Part shown: positions 54,001 to 60,334 of the stretch, piece by piece | Layout of the letters: each line of letters begins with the position of its first letter | Position numbering within the stretch: the first letter of the stretch is position 1 | Notes under the pieces: model-generated | Told to the model about the DNA's origin: nothing | Database searches by the model: none | Seen by the model: only the letters and a program-made list of their open reading frames with translations | Made by a program: the position numbers and the translations under genes | NCBI RefSeq assembly: GCF_000336555.1 | Contig: NZ_KB375281.1 | Coordinates: forward strand, 994,227-1,058,226 | Reading direction: 5' to 3' | From: Afipia clevelandensis ATCC 49720 | Lineage (GTDB): Bacteria; Pseudomonadota; Alphaproteobacteria; Rhizobiales; Xanthobacteraceae | DNA length: 64,000 nucleotides

Positions 54001-56985
54001 GCCGTGCGACATCAGCGGACCGCCGCCCGCGCCAAGAGTTGCGAGAAGCTCGTTCGCGCGTGTCTCCGACACCAGCTCGAACTTGCCGAACTCATCGGCG
54101 CCGCCGCGCACGTTGTCAGCCAGCGTGCCCCAGGCAGTAACCGTTCCAAGCAATCCCGTATAGCTGCTGTCGTCCGTCGCGCCGTCAAACGGGCTGCTGC
54201 CGAGCGATCCCTGCCAGAAATCGAACACCAGCGGATAGAGCGGGTTGAAGTTCGCGAGATCGTTTTCGTTCGCCGTGACTGCTTCGTGACCAACCACAAC
54301 CGGAGCGTCATCGACGACGTTGACCGAGAAGGTGCCAGCGGACAGCGTAATCGTATCCTTGTCGAAATCGGTGTAAGTCACCAACTGCGAGAGGTCGATA
54401 TTCAGTGTGTCCTTGACTGACTCAAGCGCGGCAGTGTTGGGATCATCGCCTACTGGATGATCGATCTGATCGAACAGGCGGAAGTTGTAGGTGCCGTCTT
54501 CGGTAACGAGCAGGCCAAACACAAGGCGCCCGTCGGATGCGAAGAAGCCCATGGCTTCACCGACATTCGGAATGTCGACCATCCGGACATCATTGATCAC
54601 ATCGCCATGCGACGACAGTGTGCCGCCGTTCGGGCCGAGATGCGCCAGGACGGATTCCGCCTGCGATTCGCTCACGAGATGGAATTCACCGGGGCCATCC
54701 GCGCCGGGTTTCACGAGCGAGGACAGATTGCCCCAGACCGGCACAGTGCCCAGAAGGCCCGTATGGCTGTTGTCGCCGGCTCCGTCGTAAGGGCTGGTGC
54801 CGAGCGATCCCTGCCAGAAATCGAACAGTAGCGGATAGAGCGGATTGAAATCCGCAAGATCGTCCTCCGCCGCGGTACCGGTGATGGTTTCGCCGGTCTG
54901 GATAGGAGCATCGTCGTTGATGGTGACGTGGAACGTGCTGCTGGCCGTATCACCGTCTGCATCGGTGGCCGTAAAGCCGACATCAATCTGGATATTATCT
55001 TCCGCATTCGACGTCGGATGGTCGAGCGGCTGGAGCAGCGTAAAAGTATAGGATCCAGTGCTGGTGCTGTCGTCGAGCCTAACGGTAAACACCCAGTTGG
55101 ACTGGTTGTCCGCGTCGGCACCGGTATAGCCGACCAGCGCCGGCTGTCCGCCGATCGTGGTCAAGTGCAGCAGGACCGCCTGATCGTGCGAGGAGATCGC
55201 ATTGCCGCCGGCATCTGTTGCAGCAGCACCTTCGGTGACGTTGCTAAAAGAAAGCGAACGGTTTGCAACCGAACCGGTGTTGTTGTCGTCCGCGCCCCAC
55301 GAGACACCAAGATTGCCGGAGAACTTAAAGTCTCCGGTGCCAGGAGCTGGCGGCTGTGCGTAGGTATCGCCGTCATTGCCGTTGGCAAGGTAGTCTTCGT
55401 CAACAGCACCATCCTGAATGCCATTGGCATTGATGGTCGGCGCGTCGTCACCAACCGTGACGCTGAACGACTCGTTAATGGAATCGCCGTCGCTGTCGGT
55501 GGCCGTGTAATTGAATGACAGATCGAGCGCGTCGAGGTTGACCGGCTGCCCCTCGCCCGATGACCCGACGTGATCGAGTTCCTGATACTGGGTGAACACG
55601 TAGCTGCCGGTGTTGGTGTCATGCAGCTTGACGGTGAAGACGGTGCTTTCCGACGTCGGACTGTCGCCCGTATAGCCGACCAGAAGCGTACCGTTCTCCT
55701 GAAGGACAAAGTGAACCTGCTCTCCATGCGAATACAGATCGCTGGCGAGCGAGGTTTCGCCACTGGACAGATTGACCGTTGTGTTCGTGAAGATCAGAGA
55801 ACGGTCACCGTTCTGTCCGGTGGTCTGCGAAACACCACCATCTTCGGTGTTGTTGAAATTATCCGCGCCCCACAGAACACCGAGCGTGCCGCCGCGAACG
55901 GACGTACCGCTGGCCGGATCCTTCAGATCAGCGTGCGGAACCGGGCTGTCTCCCAGGCTCACCGGCAGGTCGAATCCGTCCGGATTCAAATCCGGCGAGT
56001 CGTCATTGACGTTGACCGTGAAGTCCGGAAACACCGTGCCCGCGGCGTTGGTCGCCGAATAGTGGATGATGAGCGCGATGGTGTCTTCGGTGCCGTGCTC
56101 CGGATGATCCAGCGGGCGAAGCAAGGTGAAGCTGTATTCGCCGGTGTTCGTGGTCAGGCCCAGAGTGATCTCGAAAACGTGCGAGCCCGGGGCGTTCGGG
56201 TCGAGGCCGACAAAGCCGATAATGGTCGGCGTGCCCCCAGCCGGATTTGAGATCACCAGATTGATCGGCTCGCCGCCGGAGGTCAGGCCGCTCAGTTCGG
56301 GCTGTGCGGTAAGGAAAGCGAGGGTCGCGCCGCTGGTGCCCAGCGCGCCGAAGTTCAGGTTGAGTGAAGCGTTGACGACAGAGGTCGCGTTGCCGGGAGC
56401 GTCGCCTGGGCCGCCCTCAATGCCTTCGGACAGTCCCTCGTCGTCGATCTCGCCGACAACCGCTGTACCGACACCGATCTGAGCCAGTCCCGGCTCGGTG
56501 TTGCCGAATTCAGGGCCGCCGAATTGTTCGTCGCCGAGAAGCGCAAGCGGATTGCCCCCCGGCCCAAGGCCGTTGACCTGCGCATCGCTGAAATTCGCGC
56601 CGCCTGTCGGGCCGCTGGCATTGCCGCCGGCCGCAGGAAGCACCGACTGATCGGTGCCGATCGGAAACAGCGCGGCGAACTCCGTGCCATCCAGCGTCCT
56701 GTCGCCAACCTGGAAGCCGATGTCTGCAAGCGGATTGCCGCTGGCTGAGTCGAAAACCGGATCAATGGTCACCGTCGACTGGTTGTCGAACAGCACGATC
56801 AGCTTTTCGCCAACCTTGACGAAGGTCAGCTTCTCGCTGGCGATGTCACTGAAGTCGAGCCGCGTGTTGCCATCGAGATGGAAACTCAGCGCCTGCGCAT
56901 TTGCAGGCTTTTCTATTTTCAAGGTCTTGGGCGGTGGGGCCTGAGTCGAGCCGGAGAGCTGCGCCAGCAAAACGGGTGCGTTCAT
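42097..56985 (-). CDS. giant LapA/BapA-like RTX adhesin with N-terminal retention module
   Basis: A 4962-residue surface protein. Residues 1-120 form an N-terminal retention module (KTLKIEKPANAQALSFHLDG...) ending in a Pro-Ala-Ala-Gly site at 117-120, the type cut by LapG proteases. About 16 DUF5801-type repeats joined by V-D-D-x-P linkers span roughly 200-3340. Two jelly-roll (DUF642-like) modules lie near 2695-2855 and 3343-3502. VCBS and cadherin-like repeats follow, interrupted by a helical insert (about 3630-3850). RTX nonapeptides (GGxGxD type, about 4735-4860) and a C-terminal type I secretion signal end the protein. GAGG precedes the ATG by 7 bases. The exporter and protease genes lie upstream on the same strand. 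Confidence 0.95.
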   Translation of the reverse strand: MNAPVLLAQLSGSTQAPPPKTLKIEKPANAQALSFHLDGNTRLDFSDIASEKLTFVKVGEKLIVLFDNQSTVTIDPVFDSASGNPLADIGFQVGDRTLDGTEFAALFPIGTDQSVLPAAGGNASGPTGGANFSDAQVNGLGPGGNPLALLGDEQFGGPEFGNTEPGLAQIGVGTAVVGEIDDEGLSEGIEGGPGDAPGNATSVVNASLNLNFGALGTSGATLAFLTAQPELSGLTSGGEPINLVISNPAGGTPTIIGFVGLDPNAPGSHVFEITLGLTTNTGEYSFTLLRPLDHPEHGTEDTIALIIHYSATNAAGTVFPDFTVNVNDDSPDLNPDGFDLPVSLGDSPVPHADLKDPASGTSVRGGTLGVLWGADNFNNTEDGGVSQTTGQNGDRSLIFTNTTVNLSSGETSLASDLYSHGEQVHFVLQENGTLLVGYTGDSPTSESTVFTVKLHDTNTGSYVFTQYQELDHVGSSGEGQPVNLDALDLSFNYTATDSDGDSINESFSVTVGDDAPTINANGIQDGAVDEDYLANGNDGDTYAQPPAPGTGDFKFSGNLGVSWGADDNNTGSVANRSLSFSNVTEGAAATDAGGNAISSHDQAVLLHLTTIGGQPALVGYTGADADNQSNWVFTVRLDDSTSTGSYTFTLLQPLDHPTSNAEDNIQIDVGFTATDADGDTASSTFHVTINDDAPIQTGETITGTAAEDDLADFNPLYPLLFDFWQGSLGTSPYDGAGDNSHTGLLGTVPVWGNLSSLVKPGADGPGEFHLVSESQAESVLAHLGPNGGTLSSHGDVINDVRMVDIPNVGEAMGFFASDGRLVFGLLVTEDGTYNFRLFDQIDHPVGDDPNTAALESVKDTLNIDLSQLVTYTDFDKDTITLSAGTFSVNVVDDAPVVVGHEAVTANENDLANFNPLYPLVFDFWQGSLGSSPFDGATDDSSYTGLLGTVTAWGTLADNVRGGADEFGKFELVSETRANELLATLGAGGGPLMSHGDAIDDARLVDIPGLGEVMGFFASDGRLVFGLLVTENGTYNFRLFDQLDHAAPAQDPNAAPIADENSLDIDLSKFVTYSDYDHDTVDLGTGTFVVTVVDDIPHVIGSLTVTLDESHLNNFLVGWDLIPAAIKDLYPVEGSSGTNPNADTDLLLNTTSQQGFLDEVIGNNVVHGGADEFGKFGVVSENRADGLLEGMGIMSKGEAIDHVKLVDIAGLGTVMGFFAGDRVVFTLTVTDAGFYDLRLFDQVDHTGANGTSLNIDLSKFVTYTDFDGDVIDLGTSNLVLTVLDDAPVPVTGAQVFGTVEEEQYNLLLAIAGNEMAHGNEDLNSDSGDDHDTSGLLGDLVTSNVSFGSLSSLVKIGADENGTFSFDQSIRGIAVVDSTGAAVRSHGQAVTFGFTNDGQLIGIANDDGDGILETGNGERVVFSVSLADINPLDNVNNDLFTFTLLDQIDHNDPNGLSTEDLKNLDLSKAIRFTDFDGDSTGFGTNSFQIKVIDDTPRQTGTTLKGTVEEEENVGAGTPEMNHGNEDTANEPLFLGFIDQTSNKATGNLGSLVSVGGDEVSKTTILGIPVYYGTFSFGQTADLPVVMSKGEQVLYTLSDTNGDGLNDTLTGSTSGGRPVFTLTIVNNTGGGKTAGDYVFTLLDQIDHPAGGGENIANIDFSSVIRFSDFDGDTITLASDSFSIDVIDDQPVSKGDVTASDVLDDEGQSIFTPVNTGGTGDISGQKTVAQGGAKSLFSIGADDLGTITVTDKPSFSVLFANDNGFAQAESVQWHDPVTAADGTVTLTAYSDHYATVATLVIKIDGSYSFTMSAPVVHPTNQSNEEEVSLKFKYTVTDFDQDSVTGSLTIKVDDDTPKLTTPSASGQLDDEAQSLFPANNNTVTGDVTNTNVASGTANTLFTAGADGVTLVTATPTTFSVIFKDANGLAGTEAVTWSSTGVQGPNGETKWIATSSHYDADHPAATLIIRVDGSYSFTLNAPVKNDTSSAISEENLTITIPFKVTDGDGDQSSQGTLTIKVNDDTPTVGTQTAITVDEEGLGGNPGDTYASTNPHDAATSLASSNGTLNYSYGSDGASPTTNVTFLTSNLSALGLKSEGLALTYAYDQASHTLTASNTNGTVFTLQVTDVLTGAYTFTMSRPLDHLGANSANSEDDITIPFQFTITDGDGDTSTTATVNVTINDDAPTFTAGSVENKTVDEEGINGNPGAPAPYAGSDYAGEATTASGGLGISWGADNGNSGAANRSLAFNGITEGAAVLNDANVAITSHGAAVKYHLVTVGDTQTLVGYTGNDANNTANYVFSVTLDDTTTTGTYNFTLFKNLDHPIVNSEDDISIKFNFTAKDADKDSVTGSFKVTVDDDSPIITLASVQNGGVDEDNLAPNGNHDSAPGDLADDGTLVAHGSLGISYGADGPGVGAAANPGVTKTFDFTNHSTNIDPYLTVNAHFGVVGNAPVGALGGGQNAPVVITAANGHPFELDSVKLSFAGGPSLVSKITVIAKDVGGQTYTFDVAVQNVFNLDGSTPTTFDTTGSPIDGKQLVSVSFGVYGNQAAYVQVDDVVMTRGAAPEVPGPVYFSDLGNAAANITVTDSNGNTVALNQLTSNGQALHFVLLDSVTLVGYTGSAPSSINAANVVFSTVLSGTGSGSYDFTLKGVLDHPLHSTEDDLVFTFNYTAKDFDGDTTSSTFKVTVDDDMPVIVTPAAGENLIVNGQFTDNAGFAPPMSWGGQAAPANSDIKGWHIANNNLERNPANWYVQDPADGGRVVDLDATPGNVSLSQTFANLQNGQSYTLTFDAAKPAGYDATTQVYWNGQLVGTITPNSDHFEQFSIVVIGGAGSNTLEFREVGIADNGGTFLANVAMYATNAIVNEDSLNGGNAGGLGDATGTTASAIGSLGVKWGADAGDVTDAGNVQDGTAANALSDNVATLTGRAVYFADSNSGVSGLQPSVTAFVGASAITLHSAGQEVHYQILENGTKLVGYTGAFNAASQTNWVFTVSLSDEGTGQYTFNLLKPLDHPMSGSEDDINLTFGFTARDADGDTADSTLTITVDDDTPVLVGSADTITVDETNTPLAQSDFGSLHVSMGADKGGAVLSFATDSNGVPLHPAGLTSDGTPLDYELRTTQYGEKQLVAFKHGATADDPVFIVALSSPANPTYIFTLFQNLDHAEGSNTLDLNFTIRVTDGDGDFVDRTVDVTVKDSVPTIPATTEQVTGVQDDALTGGNPEPGDTKTASGTLSHSFGADENGHLSWLNPTLPATGDYSSNINGNTLEVYQLQNAVNVKVFTVTLDPATGDYTITQIAPIHHPSGNGENSESFDLNYRVTDGDTDYVDSHLKVIVGDDIPVITGPTTSVNLLTNGDFTGGSFPHTESWGHWATDGTGWKISGTEPGQTGVQLELIQSGYLGVVTSNGHPMVDLAATPGDVAISQTLNGLAVGEHYTLSFEIGASAPSSAGLKVYWNGNPVGTYHPGQTTAIETLDLTAIAGANTITFEEIGSPDNTGTYLANVSLVQASAESMPVFHANIGEDAPSIITFANGADFNFGADGPGAVTFDTAHATITTPAGTTLGLPTLSYDPVTGNLTVDPAGNFNSLSAGEIATLTVPFTVTDSDGDTVNGIYQFTITGSNDGPVISGSEIAARVFEAGGLNSVVTADVASDHRFEPLRNVDSTAAHSIDAGVDTAANMKTVVLAVQTALGTGTTMADAIASVWDYLDDLRQSIPDVDQAYYAPLINKATVLLGLVYGEYLQNGGRPLLDVIVKYTPDSGDDGSAPDRFQSLHDNLLGAVDTPSIDDKFSSDPTLLADLKAQILAAGLTDRPIYSGNEGVTNNALGWDLDPLHGFLHASSGQLSATDVDGDALTWSITNTSSYGSMSIDQTGKWTYVLDNGLVATQALAEGETKVETFTATVTDSHGAIDTQTITITIVGTNDAPVASVDSEAISDTSAVDAGAPITFTGHNVLANDTDIDSMSGFAVISIRAANPIGQGAQEPPITLVGGEAIAHGTYGNLTMHADGTYTYTPNAAFDSIPQGQSVTDVFKYGMIDDHGASSASFLTITITGTNDGATITGTGTGDVMEDGAVQMASGTLTVNDVDTGDNHFQTPNPVLLLGTYGTFTFNALSGAWTYTLDNSAPNVQALKATDTVHDTLTVVSNDGTASQTIDITIYGTNDAPIIDSHSGVDLVSLSVAENTTAVTTVHASDIDSPTITYTIDGGADAALFTVNSSTGALSFINAPDFENPIDAGHDNHYNVTVKASDGALSDTQAFDIAVTNVAETPHLTANDDVLSGITFVGSYRVSDGVAWGLNPPVYSAAQAAVLLFGGAASDYLISTNNNAATITATGWYDGWGKAWTAFAQNFSQDAAPAGYNLPNGDAWSAYVSDHTDYSKINYVWRFNGNALATEDQGTITFSTGLVLANDIDLSGHPLTVTSVSSAVGGSVSVFGGSISFTLDANFYGQASFEYTVSDGFGNTDTGTARFNVTGVNDAPVIDSHAGADLVTLTVAENTTAVTAVHATDPDGPTLVYSIDGGADAALFTVDGATGALSFINAPDFENPLDAGHDNHYSVIVKASDGTLFDTQAFDIAVTDVAETLPHTTITDASPYYAFSNSTYAASVSQPATINFDADNIFGGGSDTFNFTFTQVYNSGGTNWLTVNAAQGTVTGDPTNLSTLTVYRIDAVDTVTHEHTFTYVAFSALPDSNSQYVQITNSASYSDSWKSDVVQIAAGSTVPGNTVVSGASASDVLIGNDNANTLNGDNGNDALYGGGGSDVLYGGGNTSFLSGGAGNDKLYSSQYGGGDPKFMLGGDGDDQLYGGHDDILMGGAGNDIIVSGNGKNLIVGGEGNDTLTGGSNRDTYVFLEAGDSNADRITNYDNSTGVNDQDVIDLSYLLESVATDKASHVRFMYSDSGHTTHVLTDASALPAIDGDVTIQVNTTGTWQSVVTIADTGSNLTTGSNAIQMMLDHATVQQFHA
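43241..44497 (-). repeat. two near-identical cadherin-like coding repeats
   Basis: The segments about 43241-43553 and 44188-44497 both encode a module with VAENTTAV, TIDGGADAALF or SIDGGADAALF, TGALSFINAPDFENP and DTQAFDIAVT. They are separated by a different module of about 630 bp. Confidence 0.75.
53640..54860 (-). repeat. two long similar coding repeats, period about 600 bp
   Basis: Two adhesin modules of about 200 residues both begin with FNPLYPL-x-FDFWQGSLG and share TGLLGTV, MGFFASDGRLVFGLLVTE and YNFRLFDQ. They differ from the shorter neighbouring repeats and look like a recent duplication. Confidence 0.7.
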
Positions 56986-57364
56986 CGCAATACCTCAAAA
57001 ATAGCTTTTTGGCCGTCGAAACGGCGCCTAAACCAGCCTTTAAGGTATTCTTAACTATCGGAACCCGTCAACAATTGAAGCGATTTTTCGTCGCTTTTTA
57101 AGCGTTTTGGTTAAGTCAAACGCCCTTTTGCCCATGTAAAGAAAACGTCGTTCATGAAAAGCGGACGACAGAATTCTTCAATATAGTTGGATGGCTGAAG
57201 GTATAAATTGCAAGAATCTCAATTAATCTTACGAACAATAACCCGTAAGAAGTACCTGTAGCCGGAGATTTACTTGCCGATTTCGACGCAAGCCTTGGTG
57301 ATAATCGGCCATTGGCCGATCTGTCAGGCGTTCAATTTTTGCAGGGCTTTCGATCCGAGGTAGA
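56986..57364. other. AT-rich leader/promoter region of the giant adhesin
   Basis: About 380 bases without a gene, clearly more AT-rich than the surroundings. It holds a short inverted repeat AAGCGA/TCGCTT (57078-57083 with 57091-57096). The promoter of the adhesin gene should lie here, read leftward. No specific operator was identified. Confidence 0.55.
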
Positions 57365-57736
57365 TCAGGCCGCCAGGCCGACGTTACACGCAATCGGCCG
57401 GTTCTTATGCAGGAAAAGCAGCGCGCGATTCCGCACGCCATCGAGCCAGAATCCCTTTCCGGCATACCGGTATCCGATGCCCATGGGGATCAGGCGAACC
57501 TTCGCTGCCCGATGCGGCGCGAAGTAGAAACGGCCGGTGACGACATCGCCCCCATAGGTCACCGGATCGGACTGGAGCATGTAGTTTGCGCCGTTCTCGC
57601 AGGCGACCACGAACGCTCCGCCGACAGGCGCGACCGGAAGCATGCCTTCGTCTGCGCTGGCCACCCTGCCCGCGCCGAGCGTAACGGCGCAGCACAATCC
57701 CAAGCCCAAAACGAGATTTCTGAAATGAATGCGCAT
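57365..57736 (-). CDS. secreted protein resembling MliC-type lysozyme inhibitors
   Basis: A 123-residue protein with a signal peptide (LVLGLGLCCAVTLGAGRVASA). The mature part (VVACENGANYMLQS ... MGIGYRYAGKGFWLDGVRNRALL ... PIACNV) follows the MliC pattern: a first Cys-x-x-Gly, a G-x-x-Y segment, an F/W-x-x-G segment with following hydrophobics, and a final Cys for a disulphide. The start is ATG 57736, directly before the signal peptide. Lysozyme inhibition is inferred; it may protect the periplasm. Confidence 0.6.
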   Translation of the reverse strand: MRIHFRNLVLGLGLCCAVTLGAGRVASADEGMLPVAPVGGAFVVACENGANYMLQSDPVTYGGDVVTGRFYFAPHRAAKVRLIPMGIGYRYAGKGFWLDGVRNRALLFLHKNRPIACNVGLAA

Positions 57737-57850
57737 GACAATGCCCCGTGCCCCGAATATGCCGCGCACTATGGACGCAAACAGGCGCGGGACGCAAGCT
57801 GAAGGGGCTTCAAAATGTCCCGATTCGCAGGGCTTTCCGGCGATATCCGC

Positions 57851-58816
57851 TTAGAGAACCGGCGGCAATTCACGCAGCGCGCCGCCGAATACCTCGCGAT
57901 CGGACGCCGGCAGGATATCGGTCTCGCTCTCATGGAGCGCGCGCGACGCATACGGTGCTGCGAACAGATTGACGCCACGGCTATCCAGCGTGAACAGCGG
58001 CAGGAAATGACGCAGGTCCGCTGTTTCCATCGGCGTATCGCGGCGGTTGTCCAGGACGAGCCAGCGCGCATCGAGGCGGACGGCCAGTACGGCGTGATCC
58101 TGACGCACGGCGCGATCCTTCACGAGCAGCAGCCGAAGATCGCTCTCGGCGACCCCTGCCTCGCGCAGCAAAGCATACTTGGCGATGGCGTAATCCTCGC
58201 AATCGCCCTGCCCTGCGGCCAAAGTCGCCAGCGGGGCGGTCCAGCGGTCGGCGACGCCATGCTGGGCGTAGTCGCTCACGTAGCGGACAGCGTTGTTGAC
58301 CATCGCATTGACCCGGTCGATCCGCGCCCGGTCCGGCAACGGACGAACGTTGTCGACGATCTCGACGAAGCGATCGGCGGGCTCCGAGCAGGTTTCGCGA
58401 AAGATACGGCAGCGCTCGATCTGGTCGCGCTCGGTCGCCATGGCGTCGCCAATCGCGCGCCACTTGGTCCAGAGCAGGCCTTCCGGTGCACGGAAGACAA
58501 ACAGCCCGAACGGCTCGTCGCTCGTTTCGGGAACGAGCTTGGACGCCGGAGCATCGCTGACGACATCGCCGTAGACGGCCGAAGCGACTCGCGTCTGCGC
58601 CGGCGAACCCGCCTTTGCGTCATGCTTGGCGAGCACGCTGTTGATGGTGAAGAAGCGAAGGGGAGCCGGAGCGGCCATCACCGGCGCTTCGTCGATCATT
58701 GCCTTGACAGAACGCGACTTGGCGTCCGCGACGCCAACCGCCGCGAGAGAACAAGCCGCGACAAAAATAAAGCCGAACGCGCGCGGAAAGGCCCGCGAGT
58801 GCCTGATACGCAACAT
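57851..58816 (-). CDS. LapG-like periplasmic cysteine protease (BTLCP family)
   Basis: A 321-residue bacterial transglutaminase-like cysteine protease with a signal peptide (about 10-32). The catalytic triad is Cys206 (GQGDCEDYA), His241 (RQDHAVLAV) and Asp256 (LVLDNR). LapG enzymes cut LapA-type adhesins at a di-alanine site in the retention module and release them from the cell surface; LapD, a c-di-GMP receptor, normally holds LapG back. The likely substrate is the neighbouring giant adhesin, which has Pro-Ala-Ala-Gly at 117-120. No LapD is present in the window. Confidence 0.88.
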   Translation of the reverse strand: MLRIRHSRAFPRAFGFIFVAACSLAAVGVADAKSRSVKAMIDEAPVMAAPAPLRFFTINSVLAKHDAKAGSPAQTRVASAVYGDVVSDAPASKLVPETSDEPFGLFVFRAPEGLLWTKWRAIGDAMATERDQIERCRIFRETCSEPADRFVEIVDNVRPLPDRARIDRVNAMVNNAVRYVSDYAQHGVADRWTAPLATLAAGQGDCEDYAIAKYALLREAGVAESDLRLLLVKDRAVRQDHAVLAVRLDARWLVLDNRRDTPMETADLRHFLPLFTLDSRGVNLFAAPYASRALHESETDILPASDREVFGGALRELPPVL

Positions 58817-59002
58817 GACTGACGCTCCACTGTCCGGAGCATCGGCCGACGATCAAGCGTTGGTCCTGCCCCGGATCTTGTGGGGTCAGGCTTAAGGTAC
58901 GCCCTGCTTCTCCGCGGTTAAGGGACGTCAACCCTTCCGGGTATTGTCGGAAGCAGGCTGAACCGCTGGGAAGCGAAACCTCTCAAATTTTACGAATATC
59001 CC

Positions 59003-60334
59003 TCAGCGTTCGCGCAGGGCCTCATCCCGCAGCACCCGGGCAGGCTTCACCAGATAGTCGAGAACGGACTTGGAGCCGGTCAGGATTTCCACCGTAGCAA
59101 CCATGCCCGGCAACACCGGCAATGGGTGCTCGGCCGTGCCTAGATGGTTCTTCTCGGTGCGGATCATCACCCGGTAGAAGGTCTCGCCGCGCTCGTTTTT
59201 ATCGCCTTTTTCGTCAATGATCGTATCGGCGCTGATGCGCTCCACCTTGCCGTGTAACGATCCGTAAACCGAGGAATCGTACGCGCTCAGTTTGACCACG
59301 GCAGGATGGTTCGGACGGATAAAAGCGATGTCCTGCGGACGAATGCGCCCTTCGACCAGCAAGGTGTCGTCGATAGGCACCAGTTCCATCAGGTTGGCCG
59401 CCGGCTGAACCACGGCGCCAATAGTGTTCACGTTCAATTTGTTAACGATACCCCGGACAGGCGCTTTCAGCTCTGTCCGGCGCACCTTGTCCTGCGCGTA
59501 CTTGATGTTTTCGTCGAGCACCGCCAGATCGGCGCGCGATTTCGCCAGATCTTCCTCAGCCTGGGCGACGAAACTCGCCCGAGCCCCCGCAATCCGCGAT
59601 TGGGATTCCTGAATGGCGGTCTCGGTCTTTACGATGGTGGCCTGCACGACGGACAACTGGCCGCGCATGTCGGTGGCCTGCCTGTCGACGCGCAGCATTT
59701 CAATTTCAGGAACCACCCGCTGATTGTACAGATTTCGGGTCAGTTCAACTTCGCGGCTCAACAGCTTCAGCGTGCCCGAGAAGCGGTCCTCGGAGGCGCG
59801 CAATTCGTCCACTTCCCGACGCTTCTGCGCTTCCTGCTGCTGAATCACATCAATGTCCTGCGCGAGCTTCCTTGCACGCGCGTCGTACACATTGCGCTCC
59901 GCGGCAACGGAACGCGGACTATTCTGTTCGAGGGTCTCCGGAAACTTCAACGGAATTCCCTGGGTTTCAGCCTCCAGACGTAAGACTCGCGCAGCCATTG
60001 CGGCCTGACGCTCGCGCACCTCGCCGAACTGAGAGGCAAAACTGGTGTCTTCGATCCGCGCCAAAGGCTGCCCCTGCTCGACGATGGTTCCTTCCGAGAC
60101 AAGAAGCTCGCTGATGATGCCACCTTCCAGCGATTGCACCACCTGGATCTGTCGCGCCGGCACGACCTTGCCGCTGCCGCGCTTGACTTCGTCAAGTACC
60201 GCGAAATGGGCCCAGACAACGAACGTCGCGATCATGGCCAATGAGGCGAACAGCAGCATGCGCGCCGTCCGGGGTGTGCGCATCTCAATCGCCGAGCGGA
60301 TGTCGTTGGAGAAACTGAAATCAGACTGCTGCAT
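59003..60334 (-). CDS. HlyD-family type I secretion adaptor
   Basis: A 443-residue periplasmic adaptor with one N-terminal helix (about 27-47), a lipoyl half (SEGTIVEQGQPLARIED), a long coiled coil (about 95-290), the second lipoyl half (LKAPVRGIVNKLNVNTIGAV) and a C-terminal barrel. LapC-like. It overlaps the ABC transporter gene by 14 bases and is expected to work with it. Confidence 0.94.
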   Translation of the reverse strand: MQQSDFSFSNDIRSAIEMRTPRTARMLLFASLAMIATFVVWAHFAVLDEVKRGSGKVVPARQIQVVQSLEGGIISELLVSEGTIVEQGQPLARIEDTSFASQFGEVRERQAAMAARVLRLEAETQGIPLKFPETLEQNSPRSVAAERNVYDARARKLAQDIDVIQQQEAQKRREVDELRASEDRFSGTLKLLSREVELTRNLYNQRVVPEIEMLRVDRQATDMRGQLSVVQATIVKTETAIQESQSRIAGARASFVAQAEEDLAKSRADLAVLDENIKYAQDKVRRTELKAPVRGIVNKLNVNTIGAVVQPAANLMELVPIDDTLLVEGRIRPQDIAFIRPNHPAVVKLSAYDSSVYGSLHGKVERISADTIIDEKGDKNERGETFYRVMIRTEKNHLGTAEHPLPVLPGMVATVEILTGSKSVLDYLVKPARVLRDEALRER

